DNA from: Spirogloea muscicola
Lineage: Eukaryota > Streptophyta > Zygnematophyceae > Spirogloeales > Spirogloeaceae
DNA length: 64,000 nt
Direction of reading: 5' to 3'
NCBI GenBank assembly: GCA_009602725.1
Contig: WELB01000062.1
Coordinates: 629,503 to 693,502, forward strand
Under the pieces are notes generated by a model. The model saw only the letters and a list, made by a program, of their open reading frames with translations, did not search any database and was not told the origin of the DNA. The position numbers and the translations under genes are program-made. Positions 1-11,989 of the stretch are shown piece after piece; within the stretch, counting starts at the first letter, position 1, and every line of letters starts with the position of its first letter.

Positions 1-52
1 TACTTGGCCATATGGCCTTTGAATCTTTCAAATACACGGAGATTCATCCTGA
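1..52 (+). mobile_element. Retrotransposon 3'-UTR fragment (family A tail)
   Basis: This short piece matches the 3'-untranslated tail that follows the stop codon of the family A non-LTR elements elsewhere in the window (for example 22040-22085 and 63265-63305). The shared features are a TACTTGGCCATTTGGCC-like core followed by a TTTCAAATACACG-like end. It has no coding capacity. It probably marks the right end of an element that starts outside the window. Confidence 0.6.
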
Positions 53-398
53 TGCTTTAGTCAAACTTGCAAACCTGAAAGTGGCCAACTTCTCCTACGG
101 GCAGTTACATGTCTGCTGCACTTCAGAGAAGGAGCAAAGACAATCTTGACTGATTCAAAGCCGTCTCTCAGCTGCTTCAAAAGCTCGTCCGGCTGGCTCC
201 TTGTTACCACCAGTGACTGTGTCATACTCCCCAGGACCTTGATGTCCAGCAAGCTCACTAGCATCCTACATCACAACCTAGAGAAATTTAGCTTCACCAC
301 AAATTTTGCAATCTCCAAGAATGGATGAGCAACTTGCCCAGATTGTCAAACACATCCATACTGTGAAGTGATAGACAACTGCAAGCACACATGCTGCC

Positions 399-3300
399 TC
401 ATTGCAATGGAAGAATAGTGTAATGGTTCAGCACCTTCTTCATGTCCTGATAGGCAGCTTGCAAGCTGTCATCACTCTGGCCACCAATCTGAGAAGCGTA
501 GCCACTGGATGTGTACGCGGGTGGGGTCGCTGTTTTACCAGGCGAAAGATCCACATACCCACCACTCTGATCATTGGAGAGATCAACATAATCGCCCGTG
601 ACAGTATTGGACTGCCTCTGGGTTGTGCCTCCTAATGTATCGGTATAACCTTGCATGCTTTTCTTATCTAAATCCTCGCCAATGCCCTGTACTGTCTGCA
701 CAACAATCAATGATCAGTCAGGTCCACCAGTCTTGTCAAATGTGATCTACAAAAACGTGCTGAAAGAGTATGCTGGCTTTGACTTTCAATCCAAGGCCAA
801 GTAAGCCACATCACCAAATATCAGGTCACTGTGCCGTGTCATCACGTGCATCCTCAGCAGCATGGGGACATTCCTTTGTACCTGCTTTGTACTTTCATAG
901 GCACCCTGAAGAGTGCCCTGAACAGTGTCTGAAACCTTGGCACCAGCTTGATTAAGCGTTTGCCGCGTGTTGTCATAGTTGGTATCTCCAGCAAATCTGG
1001 CACAGTGATGAAGACCACGTTATCTCACAACAGGAGAATAGCAGATGCAAGACACCTCACAGCGTAAATGACGTTATTCAAGTGACATGGAGCAAAGGGC
1101 GAACGTACTTAGAAGTTCCTTGTGATGCTGCATCTTGTCCCTCAATAACTCCTTCCTTTGCTCCTTGATAAGCACTGGCAACTTGATCATAAGCTTGGCC
1201 AAGTTGCTGCCTTGCACCATCGTAGACATTCTGAGCAGTCTGCAAGGTGCACAACTGCTGTGTCAACCGCAAGGGACTCAAACAGGTGCACAGGATAACC
1301 CCACATCACAAACAGGAGTGGATCACAAAGAGGGAGTAAGGAAACCTTGCCTTCTTCGTTGCGTCAGCAGCACCCTGCAGAGTGTCGCTGGCCTGTCCAA
1401 CCACATTCCTGCTTGTCTGGTAGGTCGAATCAATACCAGTTGTACTACCAGTTGTGGGGTAGTGGTTTGCAGACACTGAGCTTGGTGTGACGTGAACATT
1501 TCCAGTTGCATTGCTGGTGAACGTAGGGCCTTGAACAGTACCAGCTGCATTGGTAGTATATGTAGGGCCTGAGACTGTCTTAGAGTCCACAGTCGAAGTT
1601 GTTGAGCTGCTGGCAAAGAAAGAGGGTTGGCAGTAAGTTGGCACCATAGAAACTTTGTACAACCTTCATAAAGCTATGGAGAATGTAGTAGTGTATGTTC
1701 AGTCAAGCCTTGCTCATGATCAGTCAGTCTGGGCAATGCGTATGAAAGCATACCTCAAGTCTTGGCCAATACTGCTTTCTTTTGCGCCATCCTTGACGCC
1801 TTTGTAAGCACCAGAGATGTGGTCATAAGCCTTTCCAATAACATTCCTTGTACCCTGATTGATGTCGCCAGCAACCTGAAGCAAAACATGACATAGTTGC
1901 CCACTAAGACAACTGGTACTAAGACACAAATTATCAGCTTCGATGCACACAAGTATCACACTTGAACTGTCCACTGAACATCTAGAAGATCTGTGAGGCA
2001 AAACAAGAGCTGAATGTCATGCAAAAGTCCAACTGAGTGCCCTTCAAAAGGGGCATTCTCACCTTCTGAACCAACTCGCCAGCGCTGGCTGCTACAGTGG
2101 TGGTGCTGTCATATACTTGGCTGCCAGTAACCTTAGCACCTTCGGACAAGTCAGAAGCTGTACCGGCTGCTGAATTGTATGCGCTGTTCAGGCGATCCTT
2201 TGCACCTTGATGCGTATCACTTACAGTTTGCTTTGTTGAATCAATCACACCTTGGACCGTGCCTGTAATCTTCTCAACCGTAGATCCAACTGCTTGTTTG
2301 GTCTGATCATAAGTAGTACCTGGACTCTGAGTATCCCTCTTATTCAAGCCTGATGCCATCGAATTATCGTAGGTACTACTACTGTTGGTGGTCGAGGTAG
2401 TCTCAGAAGACCTGACAATTGGAGCTGGTTGTTCTCAGATACTTTGATGAAGAAACTGGCAAACCAGAACCTTCCTCACAGGACGAGCCTAGCAGCAGCA
2501 ATGCATACTAGCACATAAGATGAAGAATGTCAAGTGTGGTGTCTTCTTGCTTGGTTGAACTCTTGGATGAATTCGTGAGACATCTCGTTAATATTTTGTA
2601 CTGCTACAACATTAGTGCAAACAATGTCTGAGTAGCCTACTTGCTCTGAAGTCCTGCGTGTGTCCCTTGGATGGTCTGCCTTGTCCCTTCATAGACATAA
2701 TTAGCTGTGCCAGCTATGCCAGAGTACACTGATCCAGCCACTGCTTTTGTCTTGTCCAGTATAGCACCAGTTGTGCTTTTGGCAGCATCGTAGGTCTGGT
2801 TGCTAGTGTTGCCTGTGATGTTGCTCTGGCTGCCATCATACCTGAGTAGCAAACATGAAGGTGTGCTGTAGAGTACATGCAAGCACCATTACAAAAACTA
2901 ACTCTCCGACAGATCATTTAATGCATGAACCTGGCAATTGGCACGTGCTGTGCAATCAACATTGACAATGGTCACCGTGATGAATTTGTTTGACATACCT
3001 TCTCTCAGCATCCTGATGTACATCATCTGCAGTCTGTTTGACACTGCTCTGAACGTTGTCAATTGCCTGGTTGATGCTATTCTTGACACTGTTAATGACG
3101 TGGTCTGAGGGGTCATTTACTTGCCCAGTTGTGTCGGAATGTAAGCTGCCTGTTGGTCTGCACAGAACCAAAAGGCAGATTTGTCAGGAGGTGAGCACCT
3201 ACCACAATCCTACCTGATTATGAAGACAGAAGGATTGTCTTAAAGTGAAATGACACACCACACCACGAGCAAAGTGCAAACAGAGTGCATGTTGGACGTG

Positions 3301-3843
3301 TACAACCTACCTAGTAGTGTTCTGGCCACCACTGGAAGTTTGTATTGCTGCTGCTGCAGCACGTTGGTACTGATCCATATTGTCAGACTGGGTGTCAATG
3401 TCCAGTCTGTCAAGCATATCGGTAGTGCTGGACTGCTGCTTGGCAGTGTTGTATCTGTCCTCAGCAGCCTAGTCATGAGATTGGTAGCAGAACAGTCAGA
3501 ATGACACTCACACTGAGTCAATGCTGGTTCATGGCAGAATGGGCTTGCACAATTCACCTAACATGTGTCCGCAGGGGTGGCACGCATACCTCAAGCACTG
3601 TATTTGCTTGACCTTGTGCAGCGTTGCGATACTGCGTGAGCTGGTCAAGGGTATCTTGGTCCTACGTCAATTGAGACGACATAGACATGCATATCAGCCT
3701 AGGGGCCTGTATATTCTTGCTGAACAAAATTTCACGGTAACATACTCCGTAAAAACGCATGTACAGTAAGCACTCACTTGCTGCACCCCTTGGCGGAAGG
3801 CAGGAGCGCCCTCGAACGTGCGCTTGTCTTGCCCCGACGCCAT
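399..3843 (-). CDS. LEA-like repetitive hydrophilic protein, 11 exons
   Basis: Exons by splice signals and frame: 3778-3843, 3590-3661, 3311-3468, 2999-3157, 2641-2841, 2063-2411, 1754-1875, 1351-1609, 1109-1239, 882-996, 399-695, giving about 642 residues. The start is MASGQDKRTFEG in a GC-rich island. The protein is hydrophilic, rich in Ala, Thr, Gln, Ser, Asp and Lys, and has no membrane segment. It repeats short amphipathic units such as KQTVSDTHQGAKDRLN and GQAYDQVASAYQGAKEG, which resemble group 3/LEA_4 late embryogenesis abundant proteins. These proteins are mostly disordered and are linked to desiccation and cold tolerance; that role is inferred here. Exon pair 7+8 resembles exon pair 9+10 in sequence and intron phase, so the gene grew by exon duplication. 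The intron after exon 8 uses a GC donor (GCAAGG). The last exon is different, rich in Gly, Ser, Thr and Tyr with a twice-used YVDLS motif. Confidence 0.75.
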
Positions 3844-4613
3844 GTCTGCGGCCAAGCTTCGCGCTGCCTGGCAGGCTCTGCTGCTGCAAGCCGGGCTGGG
3901 TTGAGGCGGAGAGCCCGAGGCGCGGCGCGGTGCGGGCGGGCAAGGGACAGATAGACTAGGTGCGTAATGGAGGCGCGTTGACAAGGCGAGCAGACACGGT
4001 AAGGATTACTCTACACGGCGATGGGACCTCCGCTTATGGCCACCGCCCCGAGGGAAGGGGGGTGGGGNTATTGGCTCCAGTGCTGGCGCGGCGACGCCCA
4101 TTGGCCCGCGCCGCGCCAGCGCAGGTGCGCGCCCCGTCAGAGCCCCTGCCACGCGCCGGGCCGGCGTGCGCCCTGAGGCAGCCGCGCCCTCTCCAGTGAG
4201 GAGCACGTGTCAGCCACAGAGCAACTCCGGGCCCCCTGAGCGAGGACGCGTGGCGGTCTTCGGATCGCCCTCCTGGGCTGCCACCCTGGCAGGCCGCTTC
4301 CGCGCGCTTTCCGAGATTTATGCAGATTTGGGTATTTGTCGACATTTTTCGAGTGTCGGCGTCACCCTTTCCGTGCCAGCGACCCGCGGCGGCCGCCGGC
4401 GGCGTCCGCCGCCGCCAGCGCCGACGCGGCAGCTTCGCTCAGCGTGCTCTGCTTTTGCTCCGGCTGGCCTGCGCCGCACAACGGACGGCGCTGCAGCGGC
4501 CTTGAGCTCTAGGCGCAGGCGGGCGCCAGTTGTTGCACTGCTTGTGAGGCCAGCTGTGGTGCTTTGGGAGCCTGAGGCAGCAGCTCCGGGCGCGGGCCGC
4601 GCAGGCAGTCGCC

Positions 4614-5049
4614 ATGGCGGCAATACCGCTGTGCTTCCAGTGCGGTGTTGTTGACTCTCCTTGTGGCTGCAAGGTCAGCTGCCATCTGATTTCTGTCAAG
4701 ACCCGCCAAGCTGCCACGAACTAGTGCAACTTTACTCCATTGCGCAACTGTCAAGGGGAGGCCTACTTTGTGAGCTACAAAAGGCAATGGGAAGTAAGCA
4801 TTGAGTAGCACTGATCTCGTTGTAAGAAGATATAATGGCTGGTCCGCTTTGCTGGAATTGCTGACATGACATTACTCCTGACAGGTGGTTTCTCCCACGC
4901 TGGCCTTTATCGCTATGTTGATTGTCGGCATAATCTGCTGGCCGCTGGGTCTCATCATTTGGTGCTGCAATCGCCTCAGAGGAAGTGCAATCATGAGGAA
5001 GCCTGTATATGAAGTCTACCCTATGGTGGCCAGTTTACTTCCTATCTAG
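4614..5049 (+). CDS. Tiny Cys-rich single-span membrane protein, copy 1
   Basis: Two exons (4614-4673 and 4885-5049, phase-0 intron) give 74 residues. Exon 1 encodes a short Cys-rich head, MAAIPLCFQCG..CGCK, with a CxxC and a CxC. Exon 2 encodes one strongly hydrophobic helix (about residues 24-48) ending in WCCN and a short polar tail. The second copy at 7217-7793 has the same intron position and phase and an exon 2 of exactly the same length, so the two are tandem duplicates. The layout (Cys pairs, one helix, Cys pair) recalls small LITAF/BRI3-type membrane proteins, but I cannot assign a family. The ATG lies in a GC-rich island typical of promoters in this window. Confidence 0.65.
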
Positions 5050-5880
5050 ATTACTCCTTGAAAGTCGTGCATAGGCCTTTATCTGCCATGCGCAGGGTGC
5101 CTTTTACATTAGTTGCCATGTGTGGAACAAGAGGACCTCTGGCTCCTCCAAAGCTATAGATAGGATGTACTGCATTTGTCTCGCCAGATTCTGCTCACTT
5201 GAAGGGCGGTGCTGCTTCCAGGCTTGAATGACTATCAAGTCTGGTTGGTTAGCCCGCAACATGACAGTGCTATCTGGAATTGTGTTGCCAGCACTTTTAG
5301 TTGCTGATATACCTGAGGTGCCAAAGTCGCTCTCTGGATCAGGGTTTGACCTCGTAATAAGCTCACACCTCTTGCGAAGCTTGCAAAAGCATGCATGAGA
5401 CAACAGCCTACTGACCGTAAGCTCAACCCTTTGCCGGCAGCACTCATGGTGCTCAGCAGTCCAAATTATCATCGTTCATGTTGCACATCAGATGACAACC
5501 CAAGAATTGGTTCTGCTAACAGCACTTGTGTCAAGCATGTGCAGTTGAGCATTGATTTTGCCATCAGTTCTGCACATTGCTGCATGCAGTGTGGTAGTGC
5601 CCTCAAAGGCAGCCTGCAGCAAATCGTTCCTACTGTGCAAATCCTCTAGCATAGCGTTCAATCCTGATCACGAGAACTCAAGAAAAGGCTGATGCGTGCG
5701 AATTGGCAGCCTCCACGTCTTTGTATGTTGCTAGTGCCCCTCCGAGCAGCAGCCTCGCCTTCTCCTCAACGTTGGATTAGTTGACGCTTTCCAGTTGGGG
5801 CACCCATGCAGACATTGCCTCGCTGGGCAACAATCAGTGCGGAAGGGCAGAACAAGTACCACCTTTCGGAAACCATTTAA
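5050..5880. other. Intergenic stretch, no gene recognised
   Basis: Open frames in this stretch are short, start without support and show no family features. It holds the 3' flank of the first tiny membrane-protein gene. I see no RNA gene or clear repeat here. Confidence 0.4.
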
Positions 5881-6830
5881 TCAGTGCACTACAGAGTCTA
5901 TTGCGGTTGCGGTATCAAGTGGTCCCCCCTCCCCCATCACTTGGCCCAGCTGGTAGATGCACGCCATCGTAGTCGGGCAGGTGGCTTGGGCATCCAAGCG
6001 TCCCACAAGCATTGCTTGCTCATCACAGAATGCAGCTCTCGCTTACTTTGTAGCGTTCCCAGATTAGCCATATATACTATATTCATATTTTTGGGCTGGC
6101 CAATTGCAGCCATCGCCCTCTTCTGGAAGAGTCTTTCTCCCTTGGAAGAATGGACGCCTCCCTTGGAGAGAGCCACTTCATCTTTGGAGCTTCTTCCTTC
6201 TTAGCGCGTCGTCTTGCCCTTGCCAGTATTGCAAGCTCAAAACTGGGGTAGGATGAATCACTTAGTAGCAACGAGTGAGGAGCCTCAGATCCAACAGATT
6301 TCTTCTCGGGCTGGCTTCTCACAGCCCTTGCCCCCATTGGGAGATCCACTTCTCTTGCCAGTTGGCGGCTCCTCCGGCCCTTGGGACCTTGTTCTTTGTG
6401 GGCTAGGCGCGCGGTGCGCATGAAATCAAAACGGAAGCCAACTCTAGCCTTACAAATGTCCTGTTTACGGGGTAATGAGCTGGCTAAGGGGAACACTAAT
6501 GTCTGTGTGGGCTGGGCCTTTCTTTCTTTCTTTCACAGCCCTCGCCCCCTTTGGATGAGCTTACTTTCGTCTCACAGCCCTCGCCCCCTTTGGAAGAAAG
6601 GGCTCGCCCATTGAGGATAGGGACTGGAAAAAGCCAGCCCAAAAGAGAATGAACTTTGGAAGGGCCACTTCCACACCACAGCTGGCAGAAACTTCTCGTG
6701 TATTTGAAACAAACAAAGGCCAAATGGCCAAGTACAGAGGGAAGCAACATTTTAGAGACGTACATCATCTACAGCAGATTGAGCCGCTCAGTAACCACGT
6801 CAATACATAAAGGTCGCTGATCGATGCCTG
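5880..6830. mobile_element. Mosaic of non-LTR retrotransposon 3' ends
   Basis: At least four truncated pieces lie side by side. About 5890-6060 (+) encodes a decayed C-terminal segment (LAQLVDARHRSRAG) also seen on the minus strand near 62200. About 6091-6200 is a hairpin-module variant. About 6245-6305 (-) is a family D tail, ending the protein in a LLT-signature when read in reverse. 6398-6500 (-) is the family B 3'-UTR (GCGCGCGGTGCGCATGAAAT type). 6690-6800 (-) is the family A tail. Each piece is 5'-truncated, as expected from target-primed reverse transcription. None is autonomous. Confidence 0.65.
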
Positions 6831-7216
6831 AATACTGGATGGCAGATACGAAGCCAAACAGGCAGAGCTGCTTCGTCCTCTCATAGAAAAGAAGCAATGC
6901 CCCCCAGTCTGACGAGCCCTTCTGCTTCTCATTTAGTGCTTCGCCGCCTGCCGCCACCGCCACTCCTCCACATCCGCCTCCACCCTCTGCCGGTTGCGCG
7001 CTCGCGCCCTCGCGCCCTCGCCCTTCCAACAGAGCCCGCGGCAGTGCGTGCCCCTCGCTCGCTCGCCTACTGCTTTCGGGTTGCTGGCGAGGCGATCCCC
7101 ATCGTGGCAGCGACCGGTGGCCTGAAGGAGGAGGACGAACAGCAGCAGACGTCTCCGCACGCAACGAGCTGAGCTGAGGAGGCCGAGCTTGCGGCAAGGA
7201 GGTTAGGGTTGCGGCC

Positions 7217-7793
7217 ATGTCGCTTCCGGTCTTCATACCGCTGTGTTTCGAGTGCGGGAGCCACGACAACCCCTGCCGCTGCAAGGTGACCTGGACTTGC
7301 CTTGTAAATTTGTACGACGTACGCAGGACCTAGATCTAGTGTAGCTGTTACAAGCGAGCGTGGCGCAGTATGCTGGGTGGCAAGTTTATTTTGAGCGCGC
7401 CGCACTTGGCCAGCAACTGTGCATGCCGTGCTTAGCACCCACAGCCTTTCCCCAGAAGCCGTATGGAAGACTAGGTTCAAGAGCAGCATGTAGGTGCTCC
7501 TGCTGAATTGCGCGTGCTGCTGCTAGTGAACCTTCTCATATTGTATTCCAGTGCTTGAAAAGAAGCAGCATCTTGCCGCCTTAGTCACATGCTTATGTCT
7601 AAACTCAGTGGATATTTGCACACTGCAGGTTGTAGGACCCACTTTGGGTTTCATTGGCGGCGTTGTAGCAGCAATAATTGAATGGCCAGTGGGTGCAATT
7701 GTGTGGTGTTGCAATCACAAGGCTGGCAACAGGATCATGGGGCAGCCATTTGCAGTCATTGGACCATCTATCAATCATGCCATCCCTATATGA
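7217..7793 (+). CDS. Tiny Cys-rich single-span membrane protein, copy 2
   Basis: Two exons (7217-7285 and 7629-7793) give 77 residues, paralogous to the gene at 4614-5049. The head is MSLPVFIPLCFECG..PCRCK. The hydrophobic helix follows VVGPTLGFIGG and ends in VWCCN, then a polar tail. The IPLCFxCG start, the CxC pair before the intron, the (V)VxPTL start of exon 2 and the WCCN end of the helix are all shared with copy 1. The intron phase is identical. The two copies have diverged to a similar degree along their length but keep every Cys pair, which suggests both are under selection. The function is unknown. Truncated retroelements lie between the copies. Confidence 0.65.
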
Positions 7794-8680
7794 GGCTGAT
7801 TGAGACCAACGTTGGTGCCTCTGCAGTTGCAAGTCACGCTTTTGCTATGTAGGTTGTTGGCTAATGTTCTTGAGTTTGTACTACACGTGCTGACACCAGT
7901 CAGATTGACGAAGATTGCAAACTTTTAAGAGCATCCCATAGAACCTTGGCAAAGGCATCGCCGCTATCCAGCAGCAAGCATGCATTCTGAAGATGGAACT
8001 GGGAGTTGCTTCTGGCGTGTTTGTTGTTCAGCTGCCTTGGGGATGCCCAGAAATTGGCTCCAAGGATAGTCACAATCACAAGCAGGGGGGAGCTGTGTGT
8101 ATACAGGCAAAGCTAAGGAGGTGTCAAGCATCAATTATCAATTAGACAGCAATGGATCATGTGCTGAGAGGCCGCCAAGGTCAACCAAGCTGCTGCTGTA
8201 TTATGTACATGCGATTTGCAGGCTATCTTTTGTCGTTGACAGTGGTCAGATGTATAAATATCTATAAAAAAATTACATGGCCACTGGTACATGAGACTGA
8301 AGTCTTCATCTAATGTCCTCACAATCTGCTTCTCCGACGCAGCACAAGTTGCCTTCTTTGCTCAGTCGGCATGCGGCCTATGCAACCTCAGTTGGTAACG
8401 TCCTCTGGTCACTCTGATGAGCCTAGAACACACATCAGAGACCAGCGCATGGATGTTGTAAGACTGTTATACATTGGTCAGCTTGGAGCAAGTCGAGAAT
8501 AGCATTCTCACCATGGTGTTGGCTAGGATGCATCATAAATGGCAGGATCAGCATTGAAACGAGGTCATTATTAGTATATGTTTATGATGTAGCCATTTGC
8601 AAAGAAAGGGTGCTTGATATGAAGCCATGATCAGCATAGGTATGAGGTCACGATCGGCATAGGTGCCGCCATCATCACAC
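7794..8680. other. Intergenic stretch, no gene recognised
   Basis: Only short unsupported open frames are present. The stretch follows the second tiny membrane-protein gene. A direct repeat with the wording AGCCATGATC-AGCATAGGT / GAGGTCACGATCGGCATAGGT lies around 8620-8665. I see nothing else that can be named. Confidence 0.35.
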
Positions 8681-8685
8681 AATCA

Positions 8686-8871
8686 CTACTGAGCTAGCTG
8701 ACTGCTGGCAGGCCTACGTGGTTCCTGGTCCTCAGAGGATCTCCTCTGCTGAGCAATCTGGAGCGCTGATGCCGTGAAGTAGCCGGCAAAGAGGACCACC
8801 GGCATGGCAAAAAATTCAGCGAAGAAGGCAGCCCTATGCAGGAGTAGCAACTGCCTGCTGGTAGCGCCCAT
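8686..8871 (-). CDS. Possible small membrane protein, hypothetical
   Basis: This uninterrupted frame gives 61 residues starting MGATSRQLLLLHR. A hydrophobic segment (about residues 14-38, containing FFAEFFAMPVVLFAGYFTAS) is followed by a charged, Gln/Ser/Arg-rich tail ending SSQLAQ. The composition fits a small single-span organelle or endomembrane protein. I recognise no family, and the frame could equally be part of a larger spliced gene. It is reported only because its hydrophobicity pattern is unlike that of the random frames around it. Confidence 0.25.
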   Translation of the reverse strand: MGATSRQLLLLHRAAFFAEFFAMPVVLFAGYFTASALQIAQQRRSSEDQEPRRPASSQLAQ

Positions 8872-9424
8872 GACCAACAGTCTCCGCTTCGCTGGAAGTG
8901 CACAGCTGGTGCAACTTATGGGGTCGCTATATTGCAGCACGCAGCTGTACAATCAGCTCCTTCAATAAGCAGAGCCTTAACCATCAAGCAGCCACCTGCA
9001 GCCGAGTCAAACGCAGAGGGATGAGCTTAGTGTTGGTGGCGAAGCATGTAGAGCCCTGCCACTGCGGGCCATTGCATACGAAGCTGCCGCAACAGGCTGC
9101 AAAGGCGGCCAGCGCTAGGCAGCGCAAAGCCAACGCACAACCATGCAGCCCCTTAAGGTTGCCGCGACCTCGACACGGTTGCTGGGCTGGCTCGACGTGA
9201 ACACCCGTGCCCGTATTCACCAACGATGCGTGCTGCCGGACACCAAAGTGGGGAATTGGGAGAAGCATGTGTTGAGTGACAGAGGGCCTGAGCGGCCAAG
9301 CAACAAAAGCAAGGCCTATCCACAAGTGTACGCCGCCTGATGCCTTACCAACCTGTTCAGTAGCCGCGAGTCACTGCACGAAGGTTGTCAAGCGATGCCC
9401 GTACACTGGACCCCCACCAATGCC

Positions 9425-9535
9425 GATTGTGCTTACTGAGCGGGTCAATCTGCGGTATATGATGTACGTCTCTAGATGTGCTTCCCTCTGTACTTAGCCA
9501 TTTGGCCTTTGTTTGATTTTCTTCCACCCATACAG
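9425..9535 (+). mobile_element. Family A retrotransposon tail
   Basis: The sequence begins with the TTACTGAGCGGGTCAATCTGC stretch that in full copies surrounds the stop codon after the VLTRGY signature. It continues through the TGTACTT-GCCATTTGGCC 3'-UTR core and ends near TTTGTTTGAT. Almost all coding sequence is missing, so this is a severely 5'-truncated insertion. Confidence 0.6.
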
Positions 9536-9899
9536 GCGCGCCGTGCGCTAAAAGTGAAATTGAGGCCAAGCCGAGCCAATGTGCTGTCCATGCAGAAGGC
9601 GAAGGAAGTGCAAATCATGGGACTACACAAATAAAAAGCCTAGGCTAACGAGGCTTGGCAAGCAGGTGTATTGAGATGAGGGCCAAGACGGCCAAATATA
9701 AGGTAAGTGCGAAGGTCAAGTACTGTACAATGGCAAAGGGGGGGCCCACGCTACCACTGGGACTTGCCGTCTGGCTACACCAGGGCGGGTGGGGGGCGGG
9801 CACAGAAAAATCCGTAGCGACCGCAAAACGCATGCCGGGGGGAGTCCGAACCGGGGCTGAGAGAGTGTGCACCTTTCGTCTCACCGCCATTGCCGTATA

Positions 9900-10340
9900 T
9901 TGCCGTAGATTGCGTGCGTGAGCCCAGGCTCATGGCTTCCGTGGTGGTGGTTTGGCTCCTCAGCTTAGCTTGTCAGATATGCATTGCTCACTCGGGGATA
10001 TGTGTCCCCATTAGCTAGCTCATTTACCCGTAACAGGACACATTTGTGAGGCTAAAATTGGCCTCCCTTTCAATTTCATGCGCACCGCGCGCGCCTTCTC
10101 TCATATTGCAAGAGCTGCTGCCAGAATTTTATTCTATTTTTTGTTGGCTAGCCATGTCGGATTGCGAGGTTGTGCCTTTGCGTCTTTCTTCCTTTTCTCT
10201 TCTTCTTCTCTCTCTCTCTTTCACAGCCCTTGCCCCCACTGAGAGAGGAGTGGCTCTCCCAATGGGGGCAAGGGCTGTGAAAAGCAAGCCCGAAAAAGGT
10301 TCGAAGGGGCCAAATGATGGAGGGGCCTAAAAAGCGCTAA
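9900..10340 (+). mobile_element. Family B retrotransposon tail with an inverted hairpin-module pair
   Basis: From about 9920 the reading GAGCCCAGGCT..TTCCGTGGTGGTGG matches the C-terminal coding end of family B copies at 30010 and 61270, followed by the 3'-UTR (GTGTCCCCATTAGC..CTCATTTACCC, then the TTTCAATTTCATGCGCACCGCGCG motif near 10070-10095). After it, 10219-10238 and 10263-10282 form a perfect 20-bp inverted repeat with a 24-nt spacer. This is two class II hairpin modules facing each other. Confidence 0.6.
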
Positions 10341-10369
10341 GCAGCTACGAAGGGGCCTGAAGATGCAGA

Positions 10370-10560
10370 TAAAAAGGGAAGCGGCTGCTGATATTAAAAG
10401 AGCGGCTGTGAAAGCCAGCCAGATGCATACAGGTGTTCATGACGGGGCCACAGGCTAGACAGCCAGGGCGCTCTTAGTAACCCCGTGTCAGCAGTAGGAA
10501 TCAGATGAGCTGAGGGGAGGAAGAGCAAAAATGCAAGATGCAGATTGAGAGAGCCACTTC
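10370..10560 (-). mobile_element. Family E retrotransposon tail
   Basis: Read on the minus strand this matches 22500-22640 and 30885-31020 (+): the coding end around a LLLTRGY-like signature, then a CCTGTCTGCCTAGCCTGTGG stretch and a GCATCTGGCTGGCTTTCACAGC stretch. These three copies define one further 3'-end family in the window. No catalytic domain is retained. Confidence 0.5.
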
Positions 10561-10729
10561 TTTTTTTGTGACAAGAGTGACCGGGACACCCCCTGCTTCG
10601 GCGCTCGGCAGCAGGCTGCGGTGACGGCGGCTCGATGCAGCGGCAGGATACCGTGCAATCTTAGAGTGGAGTTTCAGCCAGTTGCTACAAGATGTCGGGG
10701 GGCCCCAGCTAGGCTGTTGTGACCGCTGG

Positions 10730-11110
10730 GCTACTCGCCTCTGCTTGAACTGTGTATTGGCTTGAATTGGCCTCCCTTTTCATTTCATGCGCCCCGCGCG
10801 CCTTTCTCTCGCTGGGCCAAATGCGACAATGTAAGAATCCGACGTATTGGCATCTTCTTTAATGGGGGTGGGCCTTTGGGACAACCTCCACTGACCTGAA
10901 GGGAGGCGCAGTACTGAAAGGAGCGGCGCACGACTGCGGCTGCCTGCAGCCCTCGCCGCACCTCGCTGCCGGCTCGCTGCGAGGCGTCCGTGGCTGGCCC
11001 TTGGTGAATTACCTGCTGATTGGTGCCCAGGAGGTGGAGTAGCTGCCTGACGGCGGCTCCACAGGGCGAAGTATTCTGCTGTGCTAACGCGCTAGTGCTC
11101 ATCGTGTAAG
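10730..11110. mobile_element. Decayed retrotransposon tail sequence
   Basis: A TTGGCCTCCCTTTTCATTTC-type motif with ATGCGCCCCGCGCG (about 10765-10800) matches the 3'-UTR motif of family B copies, here with mutations. The rest up to 11110 is GC-rich and encodes nothing recognisable on either strand. Confidence 0.4.
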
Positions 11111-11196
11111 GGGTATGTTACTGAACCGCCCTATGTCCTGATCCAACCAGGACCTGACCTCCTAGTTGCCTGTGTATAGGAGCAGGTCGCTACGTT

Positions 11197-11207
11197 TGGT
11201 ATCAGAG
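11197..11207 (+). other. Primer-binding-site-like motif of an LTR retroelement
   Basis: TGGTATCAGAG equals the core of the primer binding site complementary to the 3' end of initiator methionine tRNA, used by many LTR retrotransposons. It sits a few bases after a possible short LTR end (about 11105-11196, beginning TGTAAGGGG) and about 470 bases upstream of an open frame. A matching 3' LTR is not visible in the window, so this would be a remnant or solo 5' part. An 11-base match can occur by chance, but the TTTGGTATCAGAG context is typical. Confidence 0.4.
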
Positions 11208-11665
11208 GTGCTCTTGCATCTTGCAGGCTTTTTCTTTAGGAGTTAGGGTCTAGGCTTTGACAGGCTGCTGATGCAAGGATTCACTTGATGCTCTGGCCTG
11301 ACTTTCTCGTTTGAGTGGAGCGGTATGTGGTGCTGCAGAAGGGTCGGCAAATCTCAATATTGCTCTCCAGCGCCACGAACACCGGCATTGGCTGCCAGAT
11401 TAGCCCTTTACGCGTATCACCTGCCGCTGGCGGATTGCCTACCTTGGAAGTGGTACTTGCAATCGGCAGCCGCTGGGCGGTATAGATTATCAGTGCGACC
11501 AAGATCGGATTTGGACCTTCCCTACGATTTCTTGTCCGCCTTTGGAGGTACGGCTTAGCGCGCTGTCCTGTTTGCTCGCTTGCTGTTGCACCAGTATTGC
11601 AGAGACTAGCTATTTCTTATGGAGGCGTGATATGCTGACCCAGTAGAACCTGAAATGATCGCTTA

Positions 11666-11956
11666 GTGATTCTCCTCGACGGCATGGAGTCGGGAAAGTC
11701 CTGTGCGCGCCGCAGTCCTTCTCGGCTGGCGGACCAATCGGCTGTATTGGAGGCTTTGGTCGAAGAGGTGGCACAGCTCCTTACGGCTTCCGGCCAAGAG
11801 GGCCTGTCGCCTCGGGACAGAGTCGCACTCCTCAGGGAGCATCTGGAGGCGGCATCGGCAGTTATGAATCCTGCCTCCCACGCCCTGCTGGGGGCATTTG
11901 TGCGAGGTGGTGCAAGCCACGCTCGGACGGCTGGCTACCAGCGAGCGACAGCTTAA
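11666..11956 (+). CDS. Possible gag-like fragment downstream of the primer-binding motif
   Basis: This open frame of up to 96 residues contains a helix-rich charged segment (LSPRDRVALLREHLEAASA) and no membrane span. It lies where the gag region of an LTR element would begin, about 460 bases after the primer-binding motif. I find no zinc knuckle, protease or reverse transcriptase in the following 500 bases. It may be a decayed gag remnant or a chance frame. Confidence 0.25.
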   Translation: MILLDGMESGKSCARRSPSRLADQSAVLEALVEEVAQLLTASGQEGLSPRDRVALLREHLEAASAVMNPASHALLGAFVRGGASHARTAGYQRATA

Positions 11957-11989
11957 GAGGGTCAGGGCTCAGGTGCATGGGTTGCACCA